DNA from: Gynuella sp.
GTDB taxonomy: Bacteria > Pseudomonadota > Gammaproteobacteria > Pseudomonadales > Natronospirillaceae
DNA length: 64,000 nucleotides
Assembly: GCA_028282465.1 (NCBI GenBank)
Contig: JANQHX010000045.1
Span: forward strand, 1-64,000
Direction: 5' to 3'
Shown in pieces: positions 17,338 through 27,075 of the stretch. A program made the translations under genes and the position numbers. The notes beneath the pieces are model-generated. The model was not told where the DNA came from. It ran no database searches and worked only from the letters and a program-made list of their open reading frames with translations. Position 1 is the stretch's first letter, and each line of letters begins with the position of its first letter.

Positions 17338-18588
17338 ATGACCGGATTTACCCCTTCGGATCTGTTAGGGCAGTATCAACAGGTTCGTAATTTCACTGAA
17401 AAACTGTGTATACCCCTGGAAACTGAAGACTTTGTTGTGCAATCCATGCCAGATGTCAGCCCGACGAAATGGCATTTGGCCCATACAACTTGGTTTTTTG
17501 AAACCTTCATTCTTAAACCCTCTTCAACCAACTACCGACCATTTAACGAACAATTCGAATATTTATTTAATTCATATTACAACGGCATTGGTGAACAGTT
17601 TCCCAGACCTCACAGGGGTTTACTCACCAGACCAACTGTAAAACAAGTTTTTGAATACAGAGACTATGTTGATAACGCCATGGTCCAGTGGATGAACCAA
17701 CCCACAGGCCCTGCTAACGCTGACACCCTATTGCTCGGATTAAATCATGAACAACAACATCAAGAACTGATGCTCACCGATATAAAACATGTGTTCTCGA
17801 TTAATCCAACCTACCCGGTTTATAAAGAGTCGCGATTCAATGAATCTGGGTCTTTAACCCCAATCAGTTGGCATGACTTTCAGGGTGGAGCCTTTGAGAT
17901 TGGGTTCACGGAACAAAGTTTTCATTATGACAATGAAGGCCCAGTCCACCAACAAATAGTGCCATCATTTCAACTCGCCAATCGGTTGGTCAGTAATCAA
18001 GATTATTTAGAGTTTATTGAAGATGATGGATACAAAAGACCAGAGCTTTGGTTATCTGAGGGTTGGTCTTGGCTAACTAAACACCAACTGTCTCATCCGT
18101 TTTATTGGCGGATGCAAGACGGAACTTTCCTTGAGTTCACACTACAGGGTTTAAAAAATCTGGATTTGTCTGCACCTGTTAGTCACCTAAGCCTTTTTGA
18201 GGCAGATGCATTCGCCCGCTGGGCTAATGCCCGTTTGCCCACGGAGTTTGAATGGGAGGTGGCCTCAAAACAGGTGGGCATTGAAGGCAATTTTGCCAAC
18301 AATGAAATATTTAACCCTATTGCACACGCTGATCCTTCCAATAAGCTTCAACAAATGTTTGGCGATGTCTGGGAATGGACATCATCCAGCTATTCACCTT
18401 ACCCAGGGTTTAAACCCGCTGACGGCGCCATAGGCGAATACAATGGAAAATTTATGTGCAACCAATACGTGTTAAGAGGCGGTTCTTGTGCAACCTCTCT
18501 TGATCATATCAGACACACTTATCGAAACTTCTTTCCAGCGGATGCCCGCTGGCAATTTTCTGGCCTACGACTCGCGAGGGACCTATGA
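17338..18588 (+). CDS. egtB: Ergothioneine biosynthesis sulfoxide synthase EgtB
   Basis: 416 aa. Non-heme iron enzyme joining hercynine to a thiol (gamma-Glu-Cys or cysteine) using O2. The N-terminal DinB-like domain has His49 (WHLAHTTWFFE) and the HEQQHQE motif with His137 and His141, the expected iron ligands. The C-terminal sulfatase-modifying-factor domain holds LPTEFEWEVAS, FGDVWEWTSS and TYRNFFPADARWQFSGLRLARD. An upstream in-frame stretch from 17236 is unlikely: ATG 17338 has AAGGA five bases before it and begins the usual EgtB N-terminus. Overlaps egtD by four bases. OvoA is excluded because no fused methyltransferase is present and egtD follows. Confidence 0.92.
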   Translation: MTGFTPSDLLGQYQQVRNFTEKLCIPLETEDFVVQSMPDVSPTKWHLAHTTWFFETFILKPSSTNYRPFNEQFEYLFNSYYNGIGEQFPRPHRGLLTRPTVKQVFEYRDYVDNAMVQWMNQPTGPANADTLLLGLNHEQQHQELMLTDIKHVFSINPTYPVYKESRFNESGSLTPISWHDFQGGAFEIGFTEQSFHYDNEGPVHQQIVPSFQLANRLVSNQDYLEFIEDDGYKRPELWLSEGWSWLTKHQLSHPFYWRMQDGTFLEFTLQGLKNLDLSAPVSHLSLFEADAFARWANARLPTEFEWEVASKQVGIEGNFANNEIFNPIAHADPSNKLQQMFGDVWEWTSSSYSPYPGFKPADGAIGEYNGKFMCNQYVLRGGSCATSLDHIRHTYRNFFPADARWQFSGLRLARDL

Positions 18589-19538
18589 CAGCTCAACCCA
18601 TTAAGAAAACACTGCCACCCCAAAATGAATTCATGACAGATGTCATTAATGGATTAACCTCTGATCAAAAAACATTACCTTGCAAGTATTTCTATGACGA
18701 AGCAGGCTCAAAAATTTATGACAAGATTTGTGAGTTAGAAGAGTACTACCCCACTCGTACAGAGATAGCAATTGTCAGAAAGTACGTTAAAGAAATTACA
18801 GCTCACTTTAATCCTGACAGTTATTTAATTGAATATGGCAGTGGCAGCAGCATTAAAACCAGAACGCTTCTAGATAAATTAAAAGATTTGGATGGCTATA
18901 GCCCCATTGATATTTCAGGTGAGCATCTAAAATCTATTTCCGAGGATCTACACTTAAGATATCCAGACTTAGCCATTTATCCCATCGAAGCCGATTATAC
19001 TCAAGACTTTGATTTACCTGAGCCACTATTGGTTAACAATAATCGAATTGTTTATTACCCGGGTTCTAGTCTTGGAAACTTCACTCAAGAAGAAGCCATA
19101 GAAATACTGACCGAAATACGAGAACTAGCTGGGCCAAACGGAAAACTGTTAATTGGGATTGACCTAGTAAAACCCATTCCAATTTTAGAAGCAGCTTACA
19201 ATGACAAAGAGGGCGTCACTGCTGAATTTAACCTCAACCTGCTTACACGCATTAATAAAGAGCTTGATGGTGATTTTGATCTGGCAAAATTCAAGCATAG
19301 AGCTATTTTTAATCAAGACCTTCAAAGAATTGAAATGCACCTGATTAGCCTAACGGATCAAGTGGTGAATATTGGTGATCATTCCATTTCCTTTAAAAAG
19401 TCTGAGTCGATTCATACCGAAAACTCCCATAAATACAGCTTAAACAGTTTTGGGTATATCGCGAAAAAAGCGGGTTGGGAAAATCAGTGTAGCTGGACCG
19501 ATGACCAAAGCTGGTTTAGTGTTCAGCTGTTAAACTAA
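18585..19538 (+). CDS. egtD: L-histidine N-alpha-methyltransferase EgtD
   Basis: 317 aa SAM-dependent enzyme that trimethylates histidine to hercynine, the substrate of EgtB. The SAM-binding glycine motif is LIEYGSGSSIKTR, then YSPIDISGEHL; the substrate-pocket YYPGSSLGNF and FGYIAKKAGW are conserved. N-terminal histidine-binding helix is present. Full length. The start overlaps the egtB stop (ATGA). No egtA, egtC or egtE occurs, so the C-S lyase step must be encoded elsewhere. Confidence 0.93.
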   Translation: MTAQPIKKTLPPQNEFMTDVINGLTSDQKTLPCKYFYDEAGSKIYDKICELEEYYPTRTEIAIVRKYVKEITAHFNPDSYLIEYGSGSSIKTRTLLDKLKDLDGYSPIDISGEHLKSISEDLHLRYPDLAIYPIEADYTQDFDLPEPLLVNNNRIVYYPGSSLGNFTQEEAIEILTEIRELAGPNGKLLIGIDLVKPIPILEAAYNDKEGVTAEFNLNLLTRINKELDGDFDLAKFKHRAIFNQDLQRIEMHLISLTDQVVNIGDHSISFKKSESIHTENSHKYSLNSFGYIAKKAGWENQCSWTDDQSWFSVQLLN

Positions 19539-19540
19539 GC

Positions 19541-19586
19541 GCTGGGCTTAACGCTAGCCCGGCCAATAAGAGCTAAAAGGCCGGGC
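19541..19586 (+). promoter_or_regulatory. Two mutually exclusive hairpins before the acyl-CoA synthetase gene
   Basis: Hairpin A pairs 19541-19548 (GCTGGGCT) with 19556-19563 (AGCCCGGC, one G-T pair). Hairpin B is a perfect GC-only stem, GCCCGGCC (19557-19564) with GGCCGGGC (19579-19586), ending five bases before the ATG. They share the GCCC segment and cannot form together. Hairpin B would hide the only ribosome-binding-like AAAAGG. This is an attenuator-like design; the signal, if any, is unknown. Confidence 0.45.
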
Positions 19587-19591
19587 AGCAC

Positions 19592-21256
19592 ATGAGCAAC
19601 TATAGAACTCCTCTTCAACTTCTAGAACACTGGAATAAAACCAAACCCAATTTTAATTTCCTCCACCAGCCTCGTGATGGCGGCCAGCTTGATGCTTATA
19701 ATTGGCAAACCATTTATCAGTACTGCTTAAGTATCGCAGGCTTTTTAAAAAGTCAGGGATATCAACCGGGTGATAAGGTTGCCCTATTTTCGAAAAACTG
19801 TGCTGAATGGTTCATCGCTGATTGGGCCATGATGATGGCTGGCATAATCTCTATTCCAATTTATCCAACCGCTAGCAGCAAAACCATTTCCTATGTGTTA
19901 GAACACAGTCAAGCAAAAGCAATATTCGTTGGTAAGCTGGACAATTGGAGCACTCAAGAACCTGGCGTGGGTGATGAAATTCAGCGTATATCCATGAACT
20001 ATGCCACGATGGAGTGTCATCATGACTGGCAAGATGTCATTAACTTTGACTCCATTGATGACATTTATGAACCATCTATGGACGATGTTTTTTCCATCAT
20101 CTATACCAGTGGTAGTACAGGTGCTCCTAAAGGTGTAGTCATTACTTACCAAGCCTATTCATATGCGTGTGAAACCAACGCCAATTACATAGGCTTTTTC
20201 AGTGAAGATAGAGTGGTTTCCTACCTACCATTAGCCCACATCACTGAACGAGCGCTGGTTCAAGGCAGCGCCCTTTATTGTTCGCCACAGGTTTATTTTG
20301 TAGAAAGCTTAGATACGTTCCAAACAGATTTAGCCAGAGCAAAGCCAACTTTATTTGTTTCTGTACCACGGCTTTGGAAAAAATTTCAGTCAGGTGTTCA
20401 CGGGAAATTATCTCCCACAAAACTGAAAATATTACTGGCCATTCCTGGAATTAAATCAATAGCTGCTAGAAAAATTAAAACTGCATTGGGCCTAGGCGAT
20501 GCGCGAACTATCGCGTCTGGTTCTGCCCCTATATCGCCTGCCACCATAAACTGGTATCGAAAATTGGGAATTAACATCTGTGAAGGCTGGGGACTCACAG
20601 AAACCGCAGGCTTTTCCTGCGCAAACTTTCCTTTTGACATTAATAGAATCGGCACCATAGGTGAACCTGTTCCAGGTACCGAAATCCGAATTTCAGATAT
20701 TGGGGAAATTGAAATTAAGAGCCCAGGTTTATTTACCGAGTACTACCTTCAACCTGATTTAACCGCAGAAGCTTTTACTTACGATGGCTGGTTTAAAACA
20801 GGTGACAAAGGCCATTGGGATAATGAACTCAATGGTTATAGAATTACTGGACGGGTTAAAGAATTATTCAAAACAGAAAAAGGCAAATACATTGCACCCG
20901 TACCTATTGAAGCCGCATTTGCAGACAACCCTTTAATTGAACAAATTTGTATTATGGGTACAGGCTTGGCTCAACCAGTAGCTGTTGCTGTGCTCTCGCA
21001 AGAATCAATTGCAGATTTAACTGAATCAGAAATTAAAGTGAGTTTGGAAACCACTTTAAATACAGTGAATCTTGAATTGGAAAGTCATGAGAAAATTAGC
21101 CATATGGTGGTTGGAAACGAAGAGTGGACGATAGAGAACGAACTATTGACCCCAACCATGAAAATTAAAAGGTCTGAACTGGAGGCTAAGTATTTGCCAG
21201 TACTCTCAAAAGTAAGTAGTTCAAAAAGACAAATTGTTCTGGAAGATGATTTATAA
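19592..21256 (+). CDS. Long-chain acyl-CoA synthetase (AMP-forming)
   Basis: 554 aa, ANL superfamily. Activates fatty acids through an acyl-adenylate. The P-loop-like IIYTSGSTGAPKGVV (A3), YLPLAHITER (A4), GWGLTETAG (A5), the TGDKGHWDNEL (A7) and ITGRVKELFKTEKGKYIAP (A8/A10) motifs are intact; the catalytic lysine of the C-terminal domain region lies in TPTMKIKRSELEAKY. No membrane anchor. It may be co-transcribed with egtB-egtD through the hairpin region, which is unusual. A hairpin terminator follows at once. Confidence 0.9.
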   Translation: MSNYRTPLQLLEHWNKTKPNFNFLHQPRDGGQLDAYNWQTIYQYCLSIAGFLKSQGYQPGDKVALFSKNCAEWFIADWAMMMAGIISIPIYPTASSKTISYVLEHSQAKAIFVGKLDNWSTQEPGVGDEIQRISMNYATMECHHDWQDVINFDSIDDIYEPSMDDVFSIIYTSGSTGAPKGVVITYQAYSYACETNANYIGFFSEDRVVSYLPLAHITERALVQGSALYCSPQVYFVESLDTFQTDLARAKPTLFVSVPRLWKKFQSGVHGKLSPTKLKILLAIPGIKSIAARKIKTALGLGDARTIASGSAPISPATINWYRKLGINICEGWGLTETAGFSCANFPFDINRIGTIGEPVPGTEIRISDIGEIEIKSPGLFTEYYLQPDLTAEAFTYDGWFKTGDKGHWDNELNGYRITGRVKELFKTEKGKYIAPVPIEAAFADNPLIEQICIMGTGLAQPVAVAVLSQESIADLTESEIKVSLETTLNTVNLELESHEKISHMVVGNEEWTIENELLTPTMKIKRSELEAKYLPVLSKVSSSKRQIVLEDDL

Positions 21257-21292
21257 AAAACAGCATTCAAATTAAAATTTGAATGCTGTTTT
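21257..21292. terminator. Bidirectional terminator between the acyl-CoA synthetase and thrC
   Basis: Long stem AAAACAGCATTCAAAT / ATTTGAATGCTGTTTT with A-rich and T-rich flanks that suit both strands. Genes converge here. Confidence 0.8.
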
Positions 21293-21323
21293 AATTTTCT
21301 GCTAACACTATTTAGATGAAATA

Positions 21324-22718
21324 CTACTTAGACAGATTTTCAGCAATAAAACCTTGAACCTTAGTCATATCATTTGGCAACACGGTATATTTCTCTTCCC
21401 GTTCTAGCAAGTCTGACAAATGGGCTGGTAGCTCGGGATATTGCATTCCCGCTTTCGTGCAAGCATCTGCAAACTTAACTGGATGTGCTGTGCCCAACGT
21501 CACCATGGGTACATCTTTATTTCGACGAGTTTCTCTAGCGGCTTTCACACCGATGGCGGTATGTGGGTCGAGTAAGTATTCACTCTCTCCAAATACCTGA
21601 GAAATGGTCTGACAAGTAACTTCATCATTTAATGCATAACTGTCGAACATTTCTCTAGCGCGAGCCATGCGATCTTCTTCAATAGACACTTCTTCATTGT
21701 TCATTTTGTCCATTAGATCTGCAATGGCATGACCATCACGATCAAACAGGTCAAACAACAACCGCTCAAAGTTAGAAGAAACCACAATATCCATTGACGG
21801 TGAAAGAGTATGTTCTAACGGATTTTTCTTATACAGGTTCTGGCTCATAAACCTGTGTAATATATCGTTCTGGTTGGTGGCTATCGTTAATTGGTCAATG
21901 GGGAGTCCCATTTTATGGGCAAGATAGCCAGCAAAAATATCCCCAAAATTACCTGTCGGAACCGAAAACGCGACCTTACGATCTGGCCCACCCAAGTTCA
22001 GTGAAGCATAAAAATAGTAAACAATCTGAGCCATGATACGGGCCCAGTTGATGGAATTCACAGCAACCAGTCGACGCCCATCTGCTAAGAAACTTTGATC
22101 TCGAAAACTGGCCTTAACCATGCTTTGGCAATCATCAAAGTTACCTTCAATCGCAAGGTTATGAATATTGTCCCCTGGAATGGTAGTCATTTGTCGGCGT
22201 TGTACTTCAGAAACCCTGTTGTATGGATGTAATATGAAGATATCAATGGTTTTGCAGCGGCGACAACCTTCGATGGCGGCTGAGCCAGTATCACCTGAAG
22301 TAGCACCCATGATGACCGCTTTCTCACCACGCTTTTCAAGAACATAGTCCAACAGGCGACCTAACAGTTGTAGTGCAAAATCTTTAAACGCCAATGTTGG
22401 GCCGTGGAATAACTCCAACACGTATTCGTTGTGATCAATCTGAGCCAATGGCGCGACAGCCGAATGAGCAAAGCCAGCATAAGTGTCTTTGATCATGTCT
22501 TTTAACGCCTGCTCTTCAACGGCATCGCCAATAAACGGGGATACGATCTTGTATGCCAGCTCGTGATAAGGCAGCTCACGCCAACTGCGAATTTCGTCCA
22601 GCGAATATGATGGCAGCTCATCTGGTACGTACAGCCCACCGTCACTGGCTAAGCCTGCTAGTAATACTTCTTCAAAATCAAGCTCTGGTGCTTGTCCTCG
22701 AGTACTTATGTATTTCAC
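21324..22718 (-). CDS. thrC: Threonine synthase
   Basis: 464 aa PLP enzyme that converts O-phosphohomoserine to threonine. The PLP lysine lies in HGPTLAFKDFALQL; GATSGDTGSAAIEG is the phosphate-binding loop. Full length (the longer, subfamily seen in gammaproteobacteria). It lies downstream of hom with a hairpin between, so partial read-through is expected. Confidence 0.96.
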   Translation of the reverse strand: MKYISTRGQAPELDFEEVLLAGLASDGGLYVPDELPSYSLDEIRSWRELPYHELAYKIVSPFIGDAVEEQALKDMIKDTYAGFAHSAVAPLAQIDHNEYVLELFHGPTLAFKDFALQLLGRLLDYVLEKRGEKAVIMGATSGDTGSAAIEGCRRCKTIDIFILHPYNRVSEVQRRQMTTIPGDNIHNLAIEGNFDDCQSMVKASFRDQSFLADGRRLVAVNSINWARIMAQIVYYFYASLNLGGPDRKVAFSVPTGNFGDIFAGYLAHKMGLPIDQLTIATNQNDILHRFMSQNLYKKNPLEHTLSPSMDIVVSSNFERLLFDLFDRDGHAIADLMDKMNNEEVSIEEDRMARAREMFDSYALNDEVTCQTISQVFGESEYLLDPHTAIGVKAARETRRNKDVPMVTLGTAHPVKFADACTKAGMQYPELPAHLSDLLEREEKYTVLPNDMTKVQGFIAENLSK

Positions 22719-22762
22719 TTAATCATCTCCTTGATGGTGAGCTTTTTTTGATCACCATCTAA

Positions 22763-22796
22763 AAAGCCCGGTTGAATACTAATCTAACCGGGCTTT
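22763..22796 (-). terminator. Hairpin between hom and thrC
   Basis: Stem AAAGCCCGGTT / AACCGGGCTTT with a 12-base loop; on the minus strand it is followed by T residues. It could reduce thrC expression relative to hom. Confidence 0.75.
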
Positions 22797-22813
22797 ATTA
22801 ATCTTTTAAAAAA

Positions 22814-24112
22814 TTACCCGTCTAATGCTTCCATTCGAATTCGGGTGACTGGATTGGTAACTGCATCTAACGCTTCCAGTTTAACGATCGCGTCATTCAT
22901 ATTCTTTTCTAGAACTGGCTGGGTTAGCAAAATCAGTGGCACATCTTTTTCGCCCTCAGCGGGCTCTTTTTGGATAATGGCTTCGATGTTGATTTCACCT
23001 TCACTCATCACTTGAGCTACCTTCGCCATTACACCCACTTCGTCTTTGCAATCTATTCTTAGATAATAGCCTGTGACAACATCTTCGATATCGAGAACAG
23101 GGAGATCTGTTGTGCGATCGGCAAAACCAAGGTGAGGTACGGCGTGTTCAGTTTCAACTTCACGAGCAACGTCGACAATATCAGCGATTACAGAAGAACC
23201 TGTCGCTTCATCCCCGGCACCAGGACCGTAGTACATGGTTGGCCCAACTGCATCACCTTCAACCAAAACAGCATTCAGAACACCGTTTACGTTAGCTATC
23301 AGTCGTTTTTCTGGAATCAGAGTTGGATGCACCCGTAACTCAATGCCTTTTTCGGTCTTACGAGTCACACCCAGGTGTTTAATTCGGTAACCCAGCTCTT
23401 CAGCATAGGAAACATCAGCTGGCGTAATTTTACTGATGCCTTCGGTGTAAGCTTTCTCGAATTGCAAGGGGATACCAAATGCAATGGATGCGAGAATGGT
23501 AAGCTTGTGGGCAGCATCAATACCTTCTACGTCGAATGTGGGATCTGCTTCCGCATACCCAAGTTCTTGCGCTTCTTTAAGAACATCTGCAAAGTCACGA
23601 CCTTTATCGCGCATCTCTGTGAGAATGAAGTTACCTGTTCCATTAATGATGCCAGCCAGCCAATTGACTTGGTTTGCTACCAACCCTTCGCGAAGAGCCT
23701 TGATAATAGGGATACCGCCGGCAACCGCTGCTTCATATGCAACGGTAACCCCCTTCTCTTCCGCAGCTTTGAAAATTTCATTACCGTGCACTGCGATCAG
23801 CGCTTTGTTAGCAGTCACAACATGCTTGCCATTAGCAATCGCATCCAGCACTAAGTCTTTAGCGATGCCATAACCACCTATCAATTCAACCACGACATCG
23901 ACTTCGGGATCGCGGGTCACCTTAAAAACGTCGTCAGTCACAGTTACTGAGGAGGTATCACAAGAAGGATTGAGGCTCTTGGCAGCCACGGTCGTAATTC
24001 GAATGGGTCTGCCAGCACGACGGCAAATGTCGTCGATGTTACGGTTAAATACGTTAAAAGTGCCAGAACCTACGGTACCCAGGCCGCAAAGGCCAACATT
24101 TACGGGTTTCAA
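22814..24112 (-). CDS. hom: Homoserine dehydrogenase
   Basis: 432 aa monofunctional enzyme; reduces aspartate semialdehyde to homoserine. N-terminal Rossmann motif GLCGLGTVGSGT (8-19), the substrate/catalytic region VAGGIPIIKALREGL and GIINGTGNFILTEM, and a C-terminal ACT domain (CKDEVGVMAKVAQVMSEGEINIEAI) for threonine feedback. Part of the conserved dsbC-hom-thrC order. No aspartokinase fusion. The 223-base gap to dsbC holds a TAGGCCTAA-type inverted repeat (about 24286-24322) but no other feature. Confidence 0.97.
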   Translation of the reverse strand: MKPVNVGLCGLGTVGSGTFNVFNRNIDDICRRAGRPIRITTVAAKSLNPSCDTSSVTVTDDVFKVTRDPEVDVVVELIGGYGIAKDLVLDAIANGKHVVTANKALIAVHGNEIFKAAEEKGVTVAYEAAVAGGIPIIKALREGLVANQVNWLAGIINGTGNFILTEMRDKGRDFADVLKEAQELGYAEADPTFDVEGIDAAHKLTILASIAFGIPLQFEKAYTEGISKITPADVSYAEELGYRIKHLGVTRKTEKGIELRVHPTLIPEKRLIANVNGVLNAVLVEGDAVGPTMYYGPGAGDEATGSSVIADIVDVAREVETEHAVPHLGFADRTTDLPVLDIEDVVTGYYLRIDCKDEVGVMAKVAQVMSEGEINIEAIIQKEPAEGEKDVPLILLTQPVLEKNMNDAIVKLEALDAVTNPVTRIRMEALDG

Positions 24113-24335
24113 ATTACTATCCTCATTGTACTTATGATTAATTCAAACCACGGCTTGAGAAGCGTATTCATTAGGCTGTCATAACCATTAGTTATGGGTA
24201 ATGAACCAACTCAAACTCACCGGATGGGGAACAATACTTATGCAGTTATGGGGTGTCAATCAACAGGAAGTGATATGTGGCAGGATTAGGCCTAAACCTG
24301 AAAATTTCAAGTAATAGGCCTTAAAAATCAGAGAG

Positions 24336-25157
24336 TTAAACGTCTGAATTCAAACCAAGGCGTTCTACCAAACGGTCTGGAGGTAGATAACCTGGAATTA
24401 GGGTACCGTCGCCAGTGACGATTGCTGGAGTACCTTTCACTCCAATTTCCTGACCTAACTGATACTGCTGGGCAACAGGGTTTTCACACTCAGCAGCGGG
24501 AACAGGCTTAAGCTTTTTCGCATCAGTCATTGCAACCAGTTTGTCGCTTGCACACCAAGTATTGACGTATTTGTTATATGAGTTGCTGCCAACACCTGCA
24601 CGTGGGAAGGCTGCGTAGCGAACCTCAATACCTGCTTTGTTGTAACCTTCAATTTCAGAGTGAAGCTTTCTACAGTATCCGCAGTCAATGTCTGTGAAAA
24701 CGGTAACGACCGCTTTCGTCTCCCCTTCAGCTGGAAAAACGATAAGATCTTCTTGCTTGAGTACCTGCATCTTTTCAAATCTAACTGAAGCAAATGCCTG
24801 TTCCGCTTCCTCTCTAGCTTTCTCAGATAGATTTGCCAATTTGCCGCCCTCTAGCGAGTATAAATCTCCCACCACAAAGTGACTACCTTGCTCGTTAATA
24901 TAAATCAACTGTTCATTACCCAGCACAACTTCATAAACTCCAGGCATACCAGAGAGTGAAATTTTGCTGATCGGAACCTGGGCAGCGATTGGCGCCAACA
25001 CTTCCTCTAAATAAGTGATCACGTCAGCTGGTACTTCGACGGCGTCGGCCTTTGGCTCAACATATTCAGCATCTTTAACCGAATCGGCCGCTATGACCCC
25101 GAGGGCGGTCATTCCAAAAACGATTACGGCTGAAAATATAACAAAAAGCTTCTTCAA
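24336..25157 (-). CDS. dsbC: Thiol:disulfide isomerase DsbC
   Basis: About 274 aa, periplasmic disulfide isomerase kept reduced by DsbD. A signal peptide (LKKLFVIFSAVIVFGMTALGVIA) precedes an N-terminal dimerisation domain and a thioredoxin fold with active site CGYC (FTDIDCGYCRKLH) and cis-proline loop GVKGTPAIV. The start is TTG 25157, chosen because AGGAGA lies just upstream and the signal peptide begins there; the longer frame from 25199 (also TTG) adds an implausible charged N-terminus. DsbC sits directly behind rplS; xerD, usual at this position in Pseudomonas, is absent. Confidence 0.9.
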   Translation of the reverse strand: MKKLFVIFSAVIVFGMTALGVIAADSVKDAEYVEPKADAVEVPADVITYLEEVLAPIAAQVPISKISLSGMPGVYEVVLGNEQLIYINEQGSHFVVGDLYSLEGGKLANLSEKAREEAEQAFASVRFEKMQVLKQEDLIVFPAEGETKAVVTVFTDIDCGYCRKLHSEIEGYNKAGIEVRYAAFPRAGVGSNSYNKYVNTWCASDKLVAMTDAKKLKPVPAAECENPVAQQYQLGQEIGVKGTPAIVTGDGTLIPGYLPPDRLVERLGLNSDV

Positions 25158-25285
25158 TGGTTTTCTCCTATTAGCCCCTTGCTGCCTAAGATAGGGCAAG
25201 GCTTTGATGCGCGCATTTTACAGACAAATCAGATAGTTTGAACGACGAAAAGTTCCTGTATTGATCCGTAACCAGTATCGGATAC

Positions 25286-25313
25286 AAAAAAGGCCACCCT
25301 GGGGTAGCCTTTT
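25286..25313 (-). terminator. Terminator of the rpsP-rimM-trmD-rplS operon
   Basis: Stem AAAAGGCCACCC / GGGTAGCCTTTT with one mismatch, followed on the minus strand by a T run. It lies 55 bases beyond the rplS stop. Confidence 0.8.
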
Positions 25314-25367
25314 ACGTTAATCTGACCGAACAATGAGTTACCTCGATGTTCAACGCAGCAATTCAAA

Positions 25368-25730
25368 TTACTGTTTAGCCAGCTTCTCTTTAATACGTGC
25401 AGATTTACCTGAACGCTCACGTAGGTAGTACAGCTTGCTCTGACGAACGTCACCACGACGTTTCACTTCAATCTCTGCAACCATTGGGCTGTGAGACTGG
25501 AAAGTACGCTCAACGCCAACACCGTGAGAAACTTTACGTACTGTGAAAGAAGAACCCAGACCACGGTTACGTTTGCCAATACATACGCCCTCGAACGCCT
25601 GCAGACGCTCACGGTCACCTTCTTTTACTTTTACCTGTACAACTAGAGTGTCACCTGGGCCAAATTCTGGCAGGTCCGCTTTCAGCTGTTCAGATTCTAT
25701 CTGCTGAATAATGTTGGTTTTATTGCTCAT
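25368..25730 (-). CDS. rplS: 50S ribosomal protein L19
   Basis: 120 aa, full length. [17 protein letters not shown] is the usual N-terminus, so ATG 25730 is used; the frame is open 36 bases further. Conserved blocks [20 protein letters not shown] and [21 protein letters not shown] are intact. It contacts the 30S/50S interface. Overlaps the trmD stop by 11 bases. Confidence 0.97.
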   Translation of the reverse strand: MSNKTNIIQQIESEQLKADLPEFGPGDTLVVQVKVKEGDRERLQAFEGVCIGKRNRGLGSSFTVRKVSHGVGVERTFQSHSPMVAEIEVKRRGDVRQSKLYYLRERSGKSARIKEKLAKQ

Positions 25731-26502
25731 TTTTAAGCTCCGATTTCCTAGCAGAGGAATACTCATGCTTGAATTCTTTTAACAGTTTCTGCTGTTCCTG
25801 AGTTAACTCAATTTTCGACAACAGATCTGGTCTTCTTAACCAGGTACGACCAAGCGCTTGTTTATGCCGCCAATGATGTATTCGCTCATGGTGGCCACTT
25901 AGCAGAACCTCGGGCACTTGTTGCCCGGCAAATTCTTCAGGTCTTGTGTAGTGAGGACAATCTAAAAGCCCTTCGGCAAACGAGTCTTCGGCCGCTGATG
26001 CTTGATGACCCAGAACTCCTGGAACCTGTCGGCTGATGGAATCCATCATGGCCATGGCTGCCAGTTCGCCACCGGATAACACAAAATCACCCAGTGACCA
26101 TTCTTCGTCAATTTCTGCTTCGATCAGACGCTCGTCGATACCTTCGTAACGCCCACAAACCAGTATCAGCTTGTCTTCTTGCGCCAGTTCAACGATTCCA
26201 GCCTGATCCATTTTTCTTCCCTGAGGGGAAAGATAGATGGTTTTGGCCTTTTTACCGTCTTTGTGACTGGCTGCCGCCTTGGCACTTTGGATGGCATCCT
26301 GCAATGGCTGAACTTTCATTACCATTCCCGGGCCTCCGCCAAATGGGCGGTCATCCACTGTGTTGTGTCGGTCGTGGGTGTAATCTCTGGGATTCCAGAA
26401 ATCCACTTCTAATAGGCCGTTTTTGACAGCCCTACCAGAAACACCGTTGTCAGTTATAGCCCTGAACATTTCCGGGAACAGACTGACCACTCCAAACCAC
26501 AC
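25720..26502 (-). CDS. trmD: tRNA (guanine-37-N1)-methyltransferase
   Basis: 260 aa SPOUT-family enzyme that methylates G37 of tRNAs reading CNN/proline codons. The trefoil-knot SAM site is [27 protein letters not shown] and [17 protein letters not shown]; the tRNA-binding tail is present. The start is GTG 26502 ([13 protein letters not shown]), 13 bases after rimM. Confidence 0.96.
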   Translation of the reverse strand: MWFGVVSLFPEMFRAITDNGVSGRAVKNGLLEVDFWNPRDYTHDRHNTVDDRPFGGGPGMVMKVQPLQDAIQSAKAAASHKDGKKAKTIYLSPQGRKMDQAGIVELAQEDKLILVCGRYEGIDERLIEAEIDEEWSLGDFVLSGGELAAMAMMDSISRQVPGVLGHQASAAEDSFAEGLLDCPHYTRPEEFAGQQVPEVLLSGHHERIHHWRHKQALGRTWLRRPDLLSKIELTQEQQKLLKEFKHEYSSARKSELKNEQ

Positions 26503-26515
26503 AGTGTTGCCTAAC

Positions 26516-27061
26516 TCAAAATTCAGGGTCCCAATCGACCCTTATGGTGCCAGTTTCAAGGCTAACTTCTTTAACCGTGCTTTCTGGCAGGTACGGAATC
26601 AAGCGCTCTTCCGAATCAATAGCCTTGGCATCGCCTTTAACCACCAATACGTCGTTAGCTGTTCCAGCACTCATCATATAGCTGACTTTACCCAGATCCT
26701 GATTGTCGAGAGTCTTGACTCTCAACCCTTCCAACTGATGCCAGTAATAGTCACCTTCATCAAGTTCGGGTAACTGATCGCGTTTAATGGCGATTTCGGC
26801 GCCGCCATAAGAGAGGGCAGCGTCGCGGTCGTCACAACCAACGATATGGGCAATCATGCCTTTACCGTGGCTCCGACCCTTGTCCACCTCAATAGGCGTC
26901 CACTTGTCATTCAGTTTCAGGAACCAGTCCTGGTAGTCCAATATCTGATCCATTGGGTCAGTATAGGAATACACCTTTACCCAACCCTTAATGCCGTAAG
27001 GAGAAGTGACTTTACCCAGTAAAACGAATTCGTCTGGCTGACTCACTTTCCTTAACTCCAC
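26516..27061 (-). CDS. rimM: Ribosome maturation factor RimM
   Basis: 181 aa. Binds S19 and helps mature the 3' domain of 16S rRNA. N-terminal RimM barrel ([23 protein letters not shown]) and C-terminal PRC-barrel ([17 protein letters not shown]...LIPYLPEST) are complete. It sits in the standard rpsP-rimM-trmD-rplS operon, 14 bases after rpsP. Confidence 0.96.
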   Translation of the reverse strand: MELRKVSQPDEFVLLGKVTSPYGIKGWVKVYSYTDPMDQILDYQDWFLKLNDKWTPIEVDKGRSHGKGMIAHIVGCDDRDAALSYGGAEIAIKRDQLPELDEGDYYWHQLEGLRVKTLDNQDLGKVSYMMSAGTANDVLVVKGDAKAIDSEERLIPYLPESTVKEVSLETGTIRVDWDPEF

Positions 27062-27075
27062 ACAGACGCAGGCAA

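Noticed and set aside
24286-24322. TAGGCCTAA inverted repeat between dsbC and hom as a terminator
   Set aside because: Short stem with a long loop and no T run on the dsbC strand; left as an unassigned repeat.
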